Shown here piece after piece: positions 9,010 to 17,251 of a stretch of 64,000 nucleotides of DNA. The stretch spans positions 124,001-188,000 of the forward strand of contig NZ_JBNPXQ010000004.1 of NCBI RefSeq assembly GCF_050433225.1. Reading direction: 5' to 3'. The translations under genes were made by a program, and so were the position numbers. How positions within the stretch are numbered: position 1 is the first letter of the stretch; every line of letters begins with the position of its first letter. The notes under the pieces are model-generated. The model was given only the letters and a program-made list of their open reading frames with translations. It was not told where the DNA came from and did not search any database. This DNA is from Sphingomonas_D zeicaulis (GTDB lineage Bacteria; Pseudomonadota; Alphaproteobacteria; Sphingomonadales; Sphingomonadaceae).

Positions 9010-9786
9010 TCAGGCGCCGTGCTTCTGGATCAGCTCATACGCCCGCTGATACCATTTGGTGCCTGGATAGTTCGTCCCCAGCACCGCCGCGGACTTCTTG
9101 GCTTCCTCGGGGATGCCCAGCGCCAGATAGGTTTCGGTGAGCCGCATCAGCGCCTCGGGGGCGTGGGTGGTGGTGTCATACTGGTCGATCACCACGCGGA
9201 AGCGCACGGAAGCGGCCAGCCACTGCGAACGGCGCTGATAGAAGCGGCCGATCTCCATCTCCTTGCCCGCAAGGTGATCGCGAACGAGGTCCACCTTCAG
9301 CCGGGCGTCGGCCGAATAGCGCGAATTGGGATAGCGGCGGATCAGTTCGCCCAGCGCGCCCAGCGCCTGCTGGGTGATCTTCTGGTCGCGCGTCACATCC
9401 TCGATCTGCTCATAATAATCGAGCGCGATCAGATAAAGCGCGTAGGGCGCATCCTTGTTGCCCGGGTGGATCGACAGGAAGCGCTGCGCGGAAGAGATCG
9501 ACTCATTATACTGGCGGGCGAGATAATAGCTGAATGCGCTCATCAGCTGCGCGCGGCGTGCCCAGGGCGAATAGGGGTGCTGGCGCTCCACCTCGTCGAA
9601 GAGGGCTGCGGCCAGCTTGTACTGGCCACGGTCGAGCCGGGTCTTCGCCGCGTTGTACAGCGTCTCCACGTCGCGGGCGACATAGCTGGTATCGGCCTTG
9701 CCCCGGTTGCGTGCGCAGCCGGCCAGCGGGACGAAGGATGACAGGATCACCGCGGCGGCAACAGGCTTCAACAGGGACGTGCGCAT
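9010..9786 (-). CDS. bamD: Outer membrane protein assembly factor BamD
   Basis: A lipoprotein component of the BAM complex that inserts beta-barrel proteins into the outer membrane. The signal peptide ends in the lipobox PLAGC (Cys24). TPR-like helical repeats follow: VETLYNAAKTRLDRGQYKLAA, ALFDEVERQHPYSPWARRA, AQRFLSIHPGNKDAPYALY and RRYPNSRYSADA. The length (258 residues) and the final segment GTNYPGTKWYQRAYELIQ match BamD of alphaproteobacteria. It is upstream of recN, as in many relatives, but lpxC, its usual upstream neighbour, is not here; ruvX is instead. Essential in most Gram-negative bacteria. Confidence 0.96.
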   Translation of the reverse strand: MRTSLLKPVAAAVILSSFVPLAGCARNRGKADTSYVARDVETLYNAAKTRLDRGQYKLAAALFDEVERQHPYSPWARRAQLMSAFSYYLARQYNESISSAQRFLSIHPGNKDAPYALYLIALDYYEQIEDVTRDQKITQQALGALGELIRRYPNSRYSADARLKVDLVRDHLAGKEMEIGRFYQRRSQWLAASVRFRVVIDQYDTTTHAPEALMRLTETYLALGIPEEAKKSAAVLGTNYPGTKWYQRAYELIQKHGA

Positions 9787-9839
9787 GGCGGGGTCTTAGC
9801 CGAGCCTCTGGCCGTCGCCAAGCGGGATAACGCGCGGTT

Positions 9840-10304
9840 TCAGTTGCCCATCGCCAGCGCGTCGATCGCCCCCTGGAGGATGTAACCGGCGGCCATCTTG
9901 TCGACCAGATCCGCCCGCCGCGCGCGGCTCGCATCGGCCTCGATCAGCGTCCGCGTCACCGCCTGCGTCGACCAGCGCTCATCCCACAGCAGCACCGGCA
10001 GCCCGAGCGGCGCGAGGTTGCGCGCGAACGCGCGGATCGACTGGGTGCGCGGCGATTCGCTGCCGTCGAGGTTGAGCGGCAGGCCGACGACGATGCCGGC
10101 CACCGCCTGCTTGTCCACGATCTCGGTCAGCTTCGCCAGATCGGCGCTGAACTTCGCACGGCGGATCAGTTCCGCCGGGCTCGCGATCATCCATTGCGCG
10201 TCGCACAGCGCAACGCCGATCGTCTTGGTGCCGACGTCCAGCCCCATCAGCCGGCCGCCCAGCGGCAGCGCCTCGCGCATCGCCGCGGCAGTGGTGACGA
10301 TCAT
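9840..10304 (-). CDS. ruvX: Putative pre-16S rRNA nuclease / Holliday junction resolvase RuvX (YqgF)
   Basis: An RNase H-fold nuclease of 154 residues implicated in 16S rRNA 5' end maturation and possibly recombination. Motifs are GLDVGTKTIGVALCD (first catalytic Asp), VVGLPLNLDGSE, LWDERWSTQAV (second acidic position) and VDKMAAGYILQGAID (third Asp). Its ATG overlaps the stop of the upstream DUF3089 gene by 4 nt (ATGA), so the two are translationally coupled. bamD follows after 53 nt. Confidence 0.95.
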   Translation of the reverse strand: MIVTTAAAMREALPLGGRLMGLDVGTKTIGVALCDAQWMIASPAELIRRAKFSADLAKLTEIVDKQAVAGIVVGLPLNLDGSESPRTQSIRAFARNLAPLGLPVLLWDERWSTQAVTRTLIEADASRARRADLVDKMAAGYILQGAIDALAMGN

Positions 10305-11467
10305 CCCTTGCCTCCCAGCCGGCGCAGCAGCTTTTCGATCCCGCGCGGCTGCGCGGCCTCATAGGCCGCGGTCCGCCGCGCCGCGTCGGCGCGGATGTTG
10401 GACCAGAACAACGTATAGTCGAACACGTGGAAATTGTTGCCGGGCAGCACATAGGGGCTGTCCATGCTGGCCGGCGGCGGCCCGATAAGCAGGAAGCCGC
10501 GCGGATCGCAGCGCGCCGGGATCGTCGCTTTCTCCAAGGTCGCGTCGCTCAGATCCTTGTTGGGGATCAGCGCGCCCAGATTGGCGGTGGCCGGCGCCGA
10601 ACTGCCCGGCACGCCGGTCAGCGGATTGGTGCACAGCATCGTCGTGCCCTTGCGAGAGCGCCCGTCGAACCCAGCGCTGGCATCATAGGCGCCAACGACC
10701 ATCGCCGGGTCCGCCGGCTCGGCGAAGCTCTGCCACGAAAGCACGCAGCCCCACTGATCGGCGCGCATGCAGGCGGGCAGCCCCATCGCCGGCAGGTCCG
10801 CCGCCATCGACACCGGCCAACCCACGACATAGGCGGCCACCACGCGCCGGGCGAGAGGCGTGCCCGCCACCCGCTCCCGCAGCAGCCGCGTCAGGTGCAG
10901 CGATCCCTGGCTGTGCGCTGCCAGCAGGATCGGCTGCTTCGCCGGCGCCTCGGCGAGGAAGCGGTCGAACGCCGCCACGACGTCGCGATAGGCGGCATCG
11001 AGCGCGCGCTGCGCCTCCGGCCGGTCGGTCAGGAAGGCGCCGAAAGCGGCCTGGCGATATTTGGGCGCCCACACCGGCCCCAGATGATTGAACGCGCTCG
11101 CCTGGCTGCGAATGAACAGCTTCGCGCGGTTCTGCGATTCGGCATCGTCCAGCGGCGCATTCCATTGCGCACGGGTGAGATAGGAGGTGGGGTGGATGAA
11201 GAAGATGGAGACCCGGTCGGCCGTCCGCGGTGCCACCCCTTCCGGCAGCCACTGCGCCGGATCGGCAGCGCCCATGCCCGGACGAGCGTGCCACATCCCG
11301 GCATCGGCATAAGCCTCGGCCTGTGTCGGCATCTGTTCGACGAATGGCGCCGACGGCACGAACGCCATGCGGAACAATTGCGGCGCGAACAGCCGATAGG
11401 CAAAGAGACCGGCGATGGCGAGCACGATCAACCCCGCAAAGACATAAAGGAAGCGGCGCGCGGCCAT
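10301..11467 (-). CDS. DUF3089 alpha/beta-hydrolase-like membrane-anchored protein
   Basis: The chosen start (11467, MAARRFLYVF) has GAGAGGGGA directly upstream and gives 388 residues with an N-terminal transmembrane anchor (FLYVFAGLIVLAIAGLFAYRL). The rest matches the DUF3089 family of lipase/hydrolase-like proteins: VSIFFIHPTSYL near residue 95, the nucleophile elbow LLAAHSQGSLH, and a C-terminal NNFHVFDYTLFWSNIR where a His probably completes the triad. The substrate is unknown. The stop overlaps the ruvX start by 4 nt. Longer in-frame starts up to 11635 have no support and would encroach on the divergent promoter region. Confidence 0.88.
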   Translation of the reverse strand: MAARRFLYVFAGLIVLAIAGLFAYRLFAPQLFRMAFVPSAPFVEQMPTQAEAYADAGMWHARPGMGAADPAQWLPEGVAPRTADRVSIFFIHPTSYLTRAQWNAPLDDAESQNRAKLFIRSQASAFNHLGPVWAPKYRQAAFGAFLTDRPEAQRALDAAYRDVVAAFDRFLAEAPAKQPILLAAHSQGSLHLTRLLRERVAGTPLARRVVAAYVVGWPVSMAADLPAMGLPACMRADQWGCVLSWQSFAEPADPAMVVGAYDASAGFDGRSRKGTTMLCTNPLTGVPGSSAPATANLGALIPNKDLSDATLEKATIPARCDPRGFLLIGPPPASMDSPYVLPGNNFHVFDYTLFWSNIRADAARRTAAYEAAQPRGIEKLLRRLGGKG

Positions 11468-11614
11468 TCCCCTCTCCATTGTGCAGTGCAGCAACATTGC
11501 CGCCTGGAGCAAGTGCGTAGCCGTCAACCGCCCCGTCATGCAAACTATGCCGCGGCGATGGAGCCCGATCGCCACTACCGCTGCACAGGATATGCACCGG
11601 ATCGGTAAGACATG

Positions 11615-11628
11615 GTGACCGCGATCAC
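11615..11628. promoter_or_regulatory. GTGA-N6-TCAC dyad (CRP/FNR-family-like site)
   Basis: GTGA at 11615-11618 and TCAC at 11625-11628 are separated by 6 nt; with one more base on each side the arms are GGTGA/TCACC. This is the half-site spacing of CRP-family activators (TGTGA-N6-TCACA). It lies in the divergent region between the DUF3089 and DUF4153 genes, about 56 nt before the latter's start. The function is inferred from pattern only. Confidence 0.35.
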
Positions 11629-11683
11629 CTGGCAAAACCGATAAGCTGCTAGTCCCAAAGGCAATTCATGCAGGAGCATCCGA

Positions 11684-13411
11684 ATGCACGACAGGGATCA
11701 ACGCGAAGGCTGGCCGATCCGGCCATGGGTGACGGCGGCGGTCGGCGCGCTCGCCGGTTTCCTGATCTGGATGCTGATGGATGGCCTGCCGCGATCGGTC
11801 GACGCGATGGCGCTCAGGGTGGCGGTCTCCGCCGCGATCGGCGCGTCCGCCGCCGCCTTCGCGCTCTGCTATGAACCGCTGCGTGCGCGCTGGGCGCTGA
11901 TCTTCATCGCGGTGGTTGGGTTCGTCGTCGGCCTCGTGCTCTACTGGAACGGGCCGACCAACAAATGGGGCGATCTGGAAACCTGGCGAAGCGTGTGCGT
12001 CGCGCTGGCAGTGGCGATCGCCGCGCCCCTGTTCCAGACGGCGCGCGATCAGGGCGCGCGGCGCTTTCCCTATGTCGAGGTCCATGCCCATGCCTGGACC
12101 AATGTGGTGATCTGGTGCGCGGCGTGGCTGTTCGCCGGCATCGTCTTCCTCCTCGCCTTCCTGCTCGCCGCGCTGTTCGACCTGATCGGCATCGATCTGC
12201 TCCAGGAAGCGCTCCAGAAGTCCTGGTTCTGGTCCACATTGCTCGGCACCGCATTGGGCGGCGGCGCCGGCCTGCTGCGCGAGCGCGATCGTGTTGTCGG
12301 GTTGCTTGAGCGTGTCGTCGTCTCGGTGCTCGCGGTGCTGGCACCGGTGCTTGCCGTCGGGCTGGTGCTGTTCCTGCTGAGCCTGCCCTTCACCGGGCTC
12401 ACCCCGCTGTGGGCGGCGACGCGCTCGACCACGCCGATCCTGCTCGGCTGCGTGATCGGCGCGCTGATCCTTACCAATGCGGTCATCGGCCATGGCGAGG
12501 ATCAGGAATCGCGTTTCCCGCCCTTGCGCTGGGCGGCGATCGCGCTCGCGGTGGTGCTGCTGCCCTTCGCGCTGATCGCCGCCGTCTCTACCGGCGCGCG
12601 CATCGGCCAATATGGCTTCACGCCGGAACGGCTGTGGGCGCTGACCTTCGTGGTCGTCGCGACGGTCTATGGCGTCGCCTATCTCGTTGCGGTGGTGCGC
12701 GGGCGCGCGCTCTGGGCAGGCTTCGCGCGCCCCGCCAATCTGCACCTCGCCTTCGGCCTGTGCGGGCTGGCGCTGTTCCTCTCGACCCCGCTCGCCGCGT
12801 TCAACCTGCTGGCGACGCGCGACCAGGTCGCACGACTCAAGGCGGGCAAGGTCTCACCCAGCGAATTCAGTTGGTCGGCGCTGGCGTTCGATTTCGGCGA
12901 GCCCGGCCGCGCCGCGCTGCGCCAACTGGCGAAGGCGCCCAACCCGCCCGTGATCCGGGAGCGCGCGGCGAAGGCGCTCGCGTCGGAGAATCGCTATGAT
13001 CTGAGGCAGGACGAGCAGGACCAGGCGAGCCGCGCGATGCTGCGCAAGCATCTGCGCGTCGTGCCCGCACCGGTGCCGCTGCCCGAGGGGCTGCTCGATG
13101 CGTTCGGCGGCATATACGGCGTCGACGATCAGGACGTGTTCGTCCTGCTCTACCGCGCGGGAGACGATCAGGCGGTGCTGATCCGCAGCCAGTGCGAGAA
13201 TTGCCAGCCCAACACCCAGGCGGTCACGCGGAGCCCGGACGGCAAGTGGGTGCTGCAGAACAACATCATCTCCGCGGACTCCCAGGATCCCGCAGCGGTC
13301 GTCCGCGAGGCCCTTCGCACGGCAGCGCCGGACCGGATCGAGGTGCGCGAGGTCAAGCGGAAGCAGGTGTTCGTGAACGGCAAGCCGGTGGGGAGGCTGC
13401 TGGGGGAGTGA
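11684..13411 (+). CDS. DUF4153 domain-containing integral membrane protein
   Basis: A 575-residue protein. The first 390 or so residues hold about ten hydrophobic helices in the DUF4153 pattern, beginning WPIRPWVTAAVGALAGFLIW, and including the mid-protein FAGIVFLLAFLLAALFDLIG. The family function is unknown. The last 180 residues are soluble, starting about SPSEFSWSALAFDFGEPGRAAL, then a His/Asp-poor region with a Cys pair (SQCENCQP) and ending VFVNGKPVGRLLGE. The soluble tail would be exported or cytoplasmic depending on helix number. CAGGAG lies 7 nt before the ATG. It is alone, divergent from the DUF3089-ruvX pair. Confidence 0.88.
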   Translation: MHDRDQREGWPIRPWVTAAVGALAGFLIWMLMDGLPRSVDAMALRVAVSAAIGASAAAFALCYEPLRARWALIFIAVVGFVVGLVLYWNGPTNKWGDLETWRSVCVALAVAIAAPLFQTARDQGARRFPYVEVHAHAWTNVVIWCAAWLFAGIVFLLAFLLAALFDLIGIDLLQEALQKSWFWSTLLGTALGGGAGLLRERDRVVGLLERVVVSVLAVLAPVLAVGLVLFLLSLPFTGLTPLWAATRSTTPILLGCVIGALILTNAVIGHGEDQESRFPPLRWAAIALAVVLLPFALIAAVSTGARIGQYGFTPERLWALTFVVVATVYGVAYLVAVVRGRALWAGFARPANLHLAFGLCGLALFLSTPLAAFNLLATRDQVARLKAGKVSPSEFSWSALAFDFGEPGRAALRQLAKAPNPPVIRERAAKALASENRYDLRQDEQDQASRAMLRKHLRVVPAPVPLPEGLLDAFGGIYGVDDQDVFVLLYRAGDDQAVLIRSQCENCQPNTQAVTRSPDGKWVLQNNIISADSQDPAAVVREALRTAAPDRIEVREVKRKQVFVNGKPVGRLLGE

Positions 13412-13420
13412 TCGAAAATC

Positions 13421-13447
13421 TCCTCCCCGAGCAGAACTCGGGGAGGA
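13421..13447. repeat. CTCCCC-type hairpin after the DUF4153 gene
   Basis: The arms TCCTCCCCGAG (13421-13431) and its exact complement (13437-13447) form an 11-bp perfect stem with a CAGAA loop. Flanking A-rich and T-rich bases (GAAAAT / ATATTTC) lengthen it. It begins 9 nt after the stop codon. Similar G/C hairpins recur at gene ends in this window. Confidence 0.55.
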
Positions 13448-13491
13448 TATTTCGACCTCCAACTGCTCCCCGCACTCACCCCCATACGAAA

Positions 13492-13526
13492 ACGGGCGGC
13501 GCCTTTCGGCACCGCCCGTTCTTTTT
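13492..13526. terminator. Bidirectional Rho-independent terminator between DUF4153 and ftsH
   Basis: A 12-bp stem with one mismatch (13492-13503 with 13508-13519) and a TTTC loop is followed on the plus strand by TCTTTTT and on the minus strand by TTTTCG. It sits between two convergent genes, so it can end both transcripts. Confidence 0.8.
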
Positions 13527-13543
13527 CAACCTTGTCCGAAACG

Positions 13544-15481
13544 TCAGGCGCCCTGCGGCCTCGCATCGCCCCAGCCGCCGGGGCGGCGGGTCTTGGGGAT
13601 GGAGGTGCCGGCCGGCTTGACCAGCGCGGGGCCGGCGGCGCCGGGATTGTCGCGACCGATATCCTCGCCCGCCAGCATCCGCTTGATCTCGTCACCGCTC
13701 AGCGTCTCATATTCGAGCAGCGCGATAGCGAGCTTGTGCAGTTCGTCGATGTGCTCGGTCAGGATCTCCTTGGCGCGATCGAGGCCGCCCTCGACGATGC
13801 GCTTGATCTCCGAATCAATGAGCTGCGCGGTCTGGTTGGACATGCTGTTCCGCGAGCCCATCGAATAGCCCAGATAGCTCTGGTCATCATCGCTATACTG
13901 CACGGGGCCGACCGCGTCGGACATGCCCCAGCGCGTCACCATGTCGCGCGCCAGCGAGGTCGCACTCTGGATGTCGCCCGAGGCGCCGCTGGAGACCTTG
14001 TCGTAACCGAAGATGACTTCCTCGGCGACGCGGCCGCCCATCGCCACCGACAGGTTCGCGTACATCTTGTCGCGATGATAGCTGTAGCTGTCGCGCTCCG
14101 GCAGGCGCATCACCATGCCCAGTGCGCGACCGCGCGGGATGATCGTCGCCTTGTGGATCGGGTCCGAAGCGGGCTCGTGCAGCGCCACGATCGCGTGACC
14201 GGCCTCGTGATAGGCGGTCATCCGCTTCTCATCCTCGGTCATCACCATCGACTTGCGCTCGGCGCCCATCAGCACCTTGTCCTTCGCAGCCTCGAACTCG
14301 CTCATCGCGACGAGGCGCTTGCCGCGGCGCGCGGCCAGCAGCGCCGCCTCGTTGACGAGGTTGGCGAGGTCGGCGCCCGAGAAGCCCGGCGTGCCGCGCG
14401 CGATCACGCGGGCGTCCACGTCCGGCGCCAGCGGCACCTTCTTCATGTGGACCTGCAGGATCTTGATGCGGCCCTCGATGTCCGGGCGCGGCACCACGAC
14501 CTGGCGGTCGAAGCGGCCCGGGCGCAGCAGCGCGGGATCGAGCACGTCGGGGCGGTTGGTCGCCGCGATGATGATGATGCCTTCGTTCGCCTCGAAGCCG
14601 TCCATTTCGACGAGCAGCTGGTTCAGCGTCTGCTCGCGCTCGTCATTCTGGTTGCCGAGGCCTGCGCCGCGGCTGCGGCCGACCGCGTCGATCTCGTCGA
14701 TGAAGACGATGCACGGCGCATTCTTCTTCGCCTGCTCGAACATGTCGCGGACGCGGCTGGCACCGACGCCGACGAACATCTCGACGAAGTCCGAACCCGA
14801 AATCGTGAAGAAGGGCACATTCGCTTCACCCGCGATCGCGCGGGCGAGCAGGGTCTTGCCGGTACCCGGCGAACCGACCAGCAGCGCACCCTTCGGAATC
14901 TTGCCGCCCAGCCGCGCGAACTTCGACGGATCCTTCAGGAACTCGACGATTTCCTGCAATTCCTCGCGCGCCTCGTCGATGCCGGCGACGTCGTCGAAGG
15001 TGACGCGGCCATGCTTTTCGGTGAGCATCTTGGCGCGGCTCTTGCCGAAGCCCATCGCTCCCGAGCCGCTGCCCTTCTGCATCTGCCGGATCACGAAAAA
15101 GGCGATGCCCAGGATCAGGATGAACGGCAGCGCCTGGTACAGCAGCAGCAGCCAGAAGCTCGGCGATTCGGCCGGCTTGGCGGTGAACCGCACATTCTTG
15201 GCATAGAGACGCTCGGTCAGCTGCGGATCGTTCGGTGCGAGCGTGCGGAACTGCTCGCCGTTCGAGAGCGTGCCGCTGACGGAACCCTCGGAGATATCGA
15301 CCTGCTTGACCGATCCCTCATCCACCTTGGCGAGGAATTCGGAATAGGCGATCGTCTTGCCCGCGCCCTGCGTCGGCCGGTCGAACATCGATACGAACAG
15401 GGCCAGCGCAACGAGGATGCCCACCCAGATCAGCAGGCTCTTCATCCAGGGGTTGGTTTCCGGTTCCTTGTCTTCGTTCAC
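13544..15481 (-). CDS. ftsH: ATP-dependent zinc metalloprotease FtsH
   Basis: A membrane-anchored AAA+ protease that degrades misfolded and regulatory membrane proteins. Residues about 13-32 form TM1 (MKSLLIWVGILVALALF), a periplasmic domain follows, and TM2 is near FWLLLLYQALPFILILGIAFFV. The AAA+ module has Walker A GSPGTGKTLLA, Walker B CIVFIDEIDAVG and the SRH arginines in LLRPGRFDRQ. The zinc site is HEAGH in MTAYHEAGHAIVALHE. The start is taken as GTG at 15481 (VNEDKEPE) because GGAG lies 8 nt upstream; a TTG at 15502 would add seven residues. About 645 residues is normal. It is not beside tilS or the tol-pal genes here. Confidence 0.97.
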   Translation of the reverse strand: MNEDKEPETNPWMKSLLIWVGILVALALFVSMFDRPTQGAGKTIAYSEFLAKVDEGSVKQVDISEGSVSGTLSNGEQFRTLAPNDPQLTERLYAKNVRFTAKPAESPSFWLLLLYQALPFILILGIAFFVIRQMQKGSGSGAMGFGKSRAKMLTEKHGRVTFDDVAGIDEAREELQEIVEFLKDPSKFARLGGKIPKGALLVGSPGTGKTLLARAIAGEANVPFFTISGSDFVEMFVGVGASRVRDMFEQAKKNAPCIVFIDEIDAVGRSRGAGLGNQNDEREQTLNQLLVEMDGFEANEGIIIIAATNRPDVLDPALLRPGRFDRQVVVPRPDIEGRIKILQVHMKKVPLAPDVDARVIARGTPGFSGADLANLVNEAALLAARRGKRLVAMSEFEAAKDKVLMGAERKSMVMTEDEKRMTAYHEAGHAIVALHEPASDPIHKATIIPRGRALGMVMRLPERDSYSYHRDKMYANLSVAMGGRVAEEVIFGYDKVSSGASGDIQSATSLARDMVTRWGMSDAVGPVQYSDDDQSYLGYSMGSRNSMSNQTAQLIDSEIKRIVEGGLDRAKEILTEHIDELHKLAIALLEYETLSGDEIKRMLAGEDIGRDNPGAAGPALVKPAGTSIPKTRRPGGWGDARPQGA

Positions 15482-15614
15482 GCCAGAATCTCCGCTCTTC
15501 AACGGTCAAGATAGGCGATGGCGGATTAATGACAATGGAACGGCGCCAGAATCCCTGAATCCGGCGGCGGTTGCCGCTTACAGAGGCCTTGAACCGAGAG
15601 CCCTGACATCCATA

Positions 15615-15634
15615 TACCATCCACACGGATGGTA
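15615..15634. promoter_or_regulatory. Perfect 8-bp inverted repeat, probable operator of the RHH gene
   Basis: TACCATCC (15615-15622) and GGATGGTA (15627-15634) are exact reverse complements separated by ACAC. The right arm runs into the AAGGAG ribosome-binding site (15634-15639) of the RHH gene that starts at GTG 15646. Ribbon-helix-helix regulators bind such short inverted repeats, so autorepression is a natural reading, but it is inference. Confidence 0.55.
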
Positions 15635-15645
15635 AGGAGCAGTGC

Positions 15646-16059
15646 GTGGGACAGGTACAGGAGCTTCGCCCAAAGGCGGACAGTGAGAAGATCACGATCA
15701 ATCTGGGGTTTGTCGACCTCGGCCATGTCGACCTGCTGGTGCGCGACGGCTTCTATTCGAACCGCACCGATTTCATCCGCACCGCGATCCGCAACCAGCT
15801 TGAGCGTCACCGCGAAGCCGCGGAAAAATCGGTTGTCCGCAAGCAGCTCGATCTCGGCATCAGCCATTTCTCGCGGGAGCGGCTGGAGGCGGTGCGCGCC
15901 GCTGGCGAGACGCTGGAGATCCGCGTGCTCGGTCTCGCGACGATTGCGCCCGACGTGTCGGCGGAACTCGCCCGCGCCACGATCGCATCGCTGACGGTGC
16001 TTGGTGCATTTCACGCCAGCCCTGCGGTCAAGGCGGCGCTGGCGGAGCGCATCGCATGA
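15646..16059 (+). CDS. Ribbon-helix-helix (CopG/NikR-like) transcriptional regulator
   Basis: A 137-residue protein. The N-terminal part has the RHH pattern: a beta strand SEKITINLGFVDLG, then helices VDLLVRDGFYSNRTDFIRTA and IRNQLERHRE. The remaining 80 residues (KQLDLGISHFSRERLEAVRA... LGAFHASPAVKAALAERIA) are a conserved C-terminal extension without metal-binding residues of the NikR type. The GTG start at 15646 is preceded by AAGGAG at 7 nt. Its stop overlaps the esterase start by 4 nt (ATGA), so the two genes form an operon. A perfect palindrome covers the promoter-proximal region. A role in regulating the esterase and itself is inferred. Confidence 0.85.
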   Translation: MGQVQELRPKADSEKITINLGFVDLGHVDLLVRDGFYSNRTDFIRTAIRNQLERHREAAEKSVVRKQLDLGISHFSRERLEAVRAAGETLEIRVLGLATIAPDVSAELARATIASLTVLGAFHASPAVKAALAERIA

Positions 16060-17189
16060 GCCGGCAGGGGGAAGGGATGGCCGCGTTCCAGTCGTCAATG
16101 GCTGAGGCGCTGCGCCTCGTTCGCGCCGGCCGAATCGGCCAGGCGACGGTGCTGCTGCGTTCGACGATCGGCATGGGACCGGCCATGCCGCAGGCGCCGC
16201 AGCCGGAACCGCACGCCGCGCCGGCCCCGCCGCCGGGGGAAGCGGGCGACGTGATCGATCTCGAACCCCATCATGTCTCCTATGCGCCGCCCCGCGCGCC
16301 CGAAACCGAACCTGCGCCCCGGCACGCGGCCGAGCCCGAAGCCGTGCCGAGCTTTGAGGAGCGGCTGCACAAGGGGCGGAGCGGGGTGCTTGCTTACCGG
16401 CTCTATCGTCCGGCGGGCGCCACCGCGGGCATGCCGTTGGTGGTGATGCTGCACGGCTGCACCCAGTCTCCGGAGGATTTCGCCGCCGGCACCGGCATGA
16501 ATGCGCTTGCCGACGAGCTGGGTTTCCTCGTCGCCTATCCGCGCCAGACGCAGGCGGCGAACGCGCAGAAATGCTGGAACTGGTTCAATCCCGGCGACCA
16601 GCAGCGCGATCGCGGCGAGCCGGCGCTGATCGCCGGGCTTACCCGTGAGATACTGGCGAAGGAGGGCGCCGATCCGGATCGCGTCTATGTCGCCGGCTTG
16701 TCGGCCGGTGGGGCCGCGGCGGCGATCATGGCGGCGACTTATCCGGACCTCTACGCGGCGGTCGGCATCCATTCGGGCCTTGCCTGCGGCGCCGCGCGCG
16801 ATCTGCCGAGCGCGCTGATGGCGATGAAGCGCGGCGGTGGCGGGATGAAGGCGGGCGGCCAGCCCTTCGTGCCGCTGATCAGCTTCCATGGCGACCGCGA
16901 CATGGTGGTGCATGAGGTCAACGCCGGCGAAATCGTCGCCGCAGCCACCGCGGCGGCCGGCACACCGCTGGAGGTGCGACACGAAACCGGCGTCAGTCCG
17001 TCCGGCCGCCGCTATCGGCGTGACCTCAGCCGCGATGCCGAAGGACGGACGGTGATCGAGCGCTGGACGCTCGCGGGCGCCGGCCACGCCTGGTCCGGCG
17101 GCGATGCGGCCGGCAGCTATACCGATCCGGCCGGGCCGGACGCGTCGCGTGAGATGCTGCGCTTCTTTCTGCAGCATCGAAAGCCGTGA
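16056..17189 (+). CDS. PHB-depolymerase-family esterase (LpqC-like), probably cytoplasmic
   Basis: An alpha/beta hydrolase of the poly(3-hydroxybutyrate) depolymerase/feruloyl-esterase family. After a Pro/Ala-rich N-terminal region (about residues 40-110) come the oxyanion region MLHGCTQSPEDFA, the substrate-pocket line AYPRQTQAANAQKCWNWF, the nucleophile elbow GLSAGGAAAAIM, the Asp region PLISFHGDRDMVV and the His in GAGHAWSGGD. No signal peptide is seen, unlike secreted depolymerases, so it may act on intracellular polymer or oligomers. The start at 16056 overlaps the RHH stop and has GGAG 8 nt upstream; an alternative ATG at 16077 follows a purine-rich run. It may equally be an esterase for other substrates. 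Confidence 0.88.
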   Translation: MSRQGEGMAAFQSSMAEALRLVRAGRIGQATVLLRSTIGMGPAMPQAPQPEPHAAPAPPPGEAGDVIDLEPHHVSYAPPRAPETEPAPRHAAEPEAVPSFEERLHKGRSGVLAYRLYRPAGATAGMPLVVMLHGCTQSPEDFAAGTGMNALADELGFLVAYPRQTQAANAQKCWNWFNPGDQQRDRGEPALIAGLTREILAKEGADPDRVYVAGLSAGGAAAAIMAATYPDLYAAVGIHSGLACGAARDLPSALMAMKRGGGGMKAGGQPFVPLISFHGDRDMVVHEVNAGEIVAAATAAAGTPLEVRHETGVSPSGRRYRRDLSRDAEGRTVIERWTLAGAGHAWSGGDAAGSYTDPAGPDASREMLRFFLQHRKP

Positions 17190-17217
17190 GGCCCCCCGGC
17201 TTGCGCCGGAGGGCCTC
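17188..17217. terminator. Hairpin between convergent esterase and autotransporter genes
   Basis: A 13-bp stem with one mismatch (GAGGCCCCCCGGC with GCCGGAGGGCCTC) and a TTGC loop overlaps the esterase stop codon. No T-tract follows. It is probably a transcription stop for one or both convergent genes. Confidence 0.5.
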
Positions 17218-17251
17218 CAGGCCTCTCGTCAATTGACGACAGGATCCTGTG

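Noticed and set aside
13532..15514. A 660-codon open frame on the plus strand
   Set aside because: It is fully antisense to ftsH, whose Walker and zinc motifs are intact.
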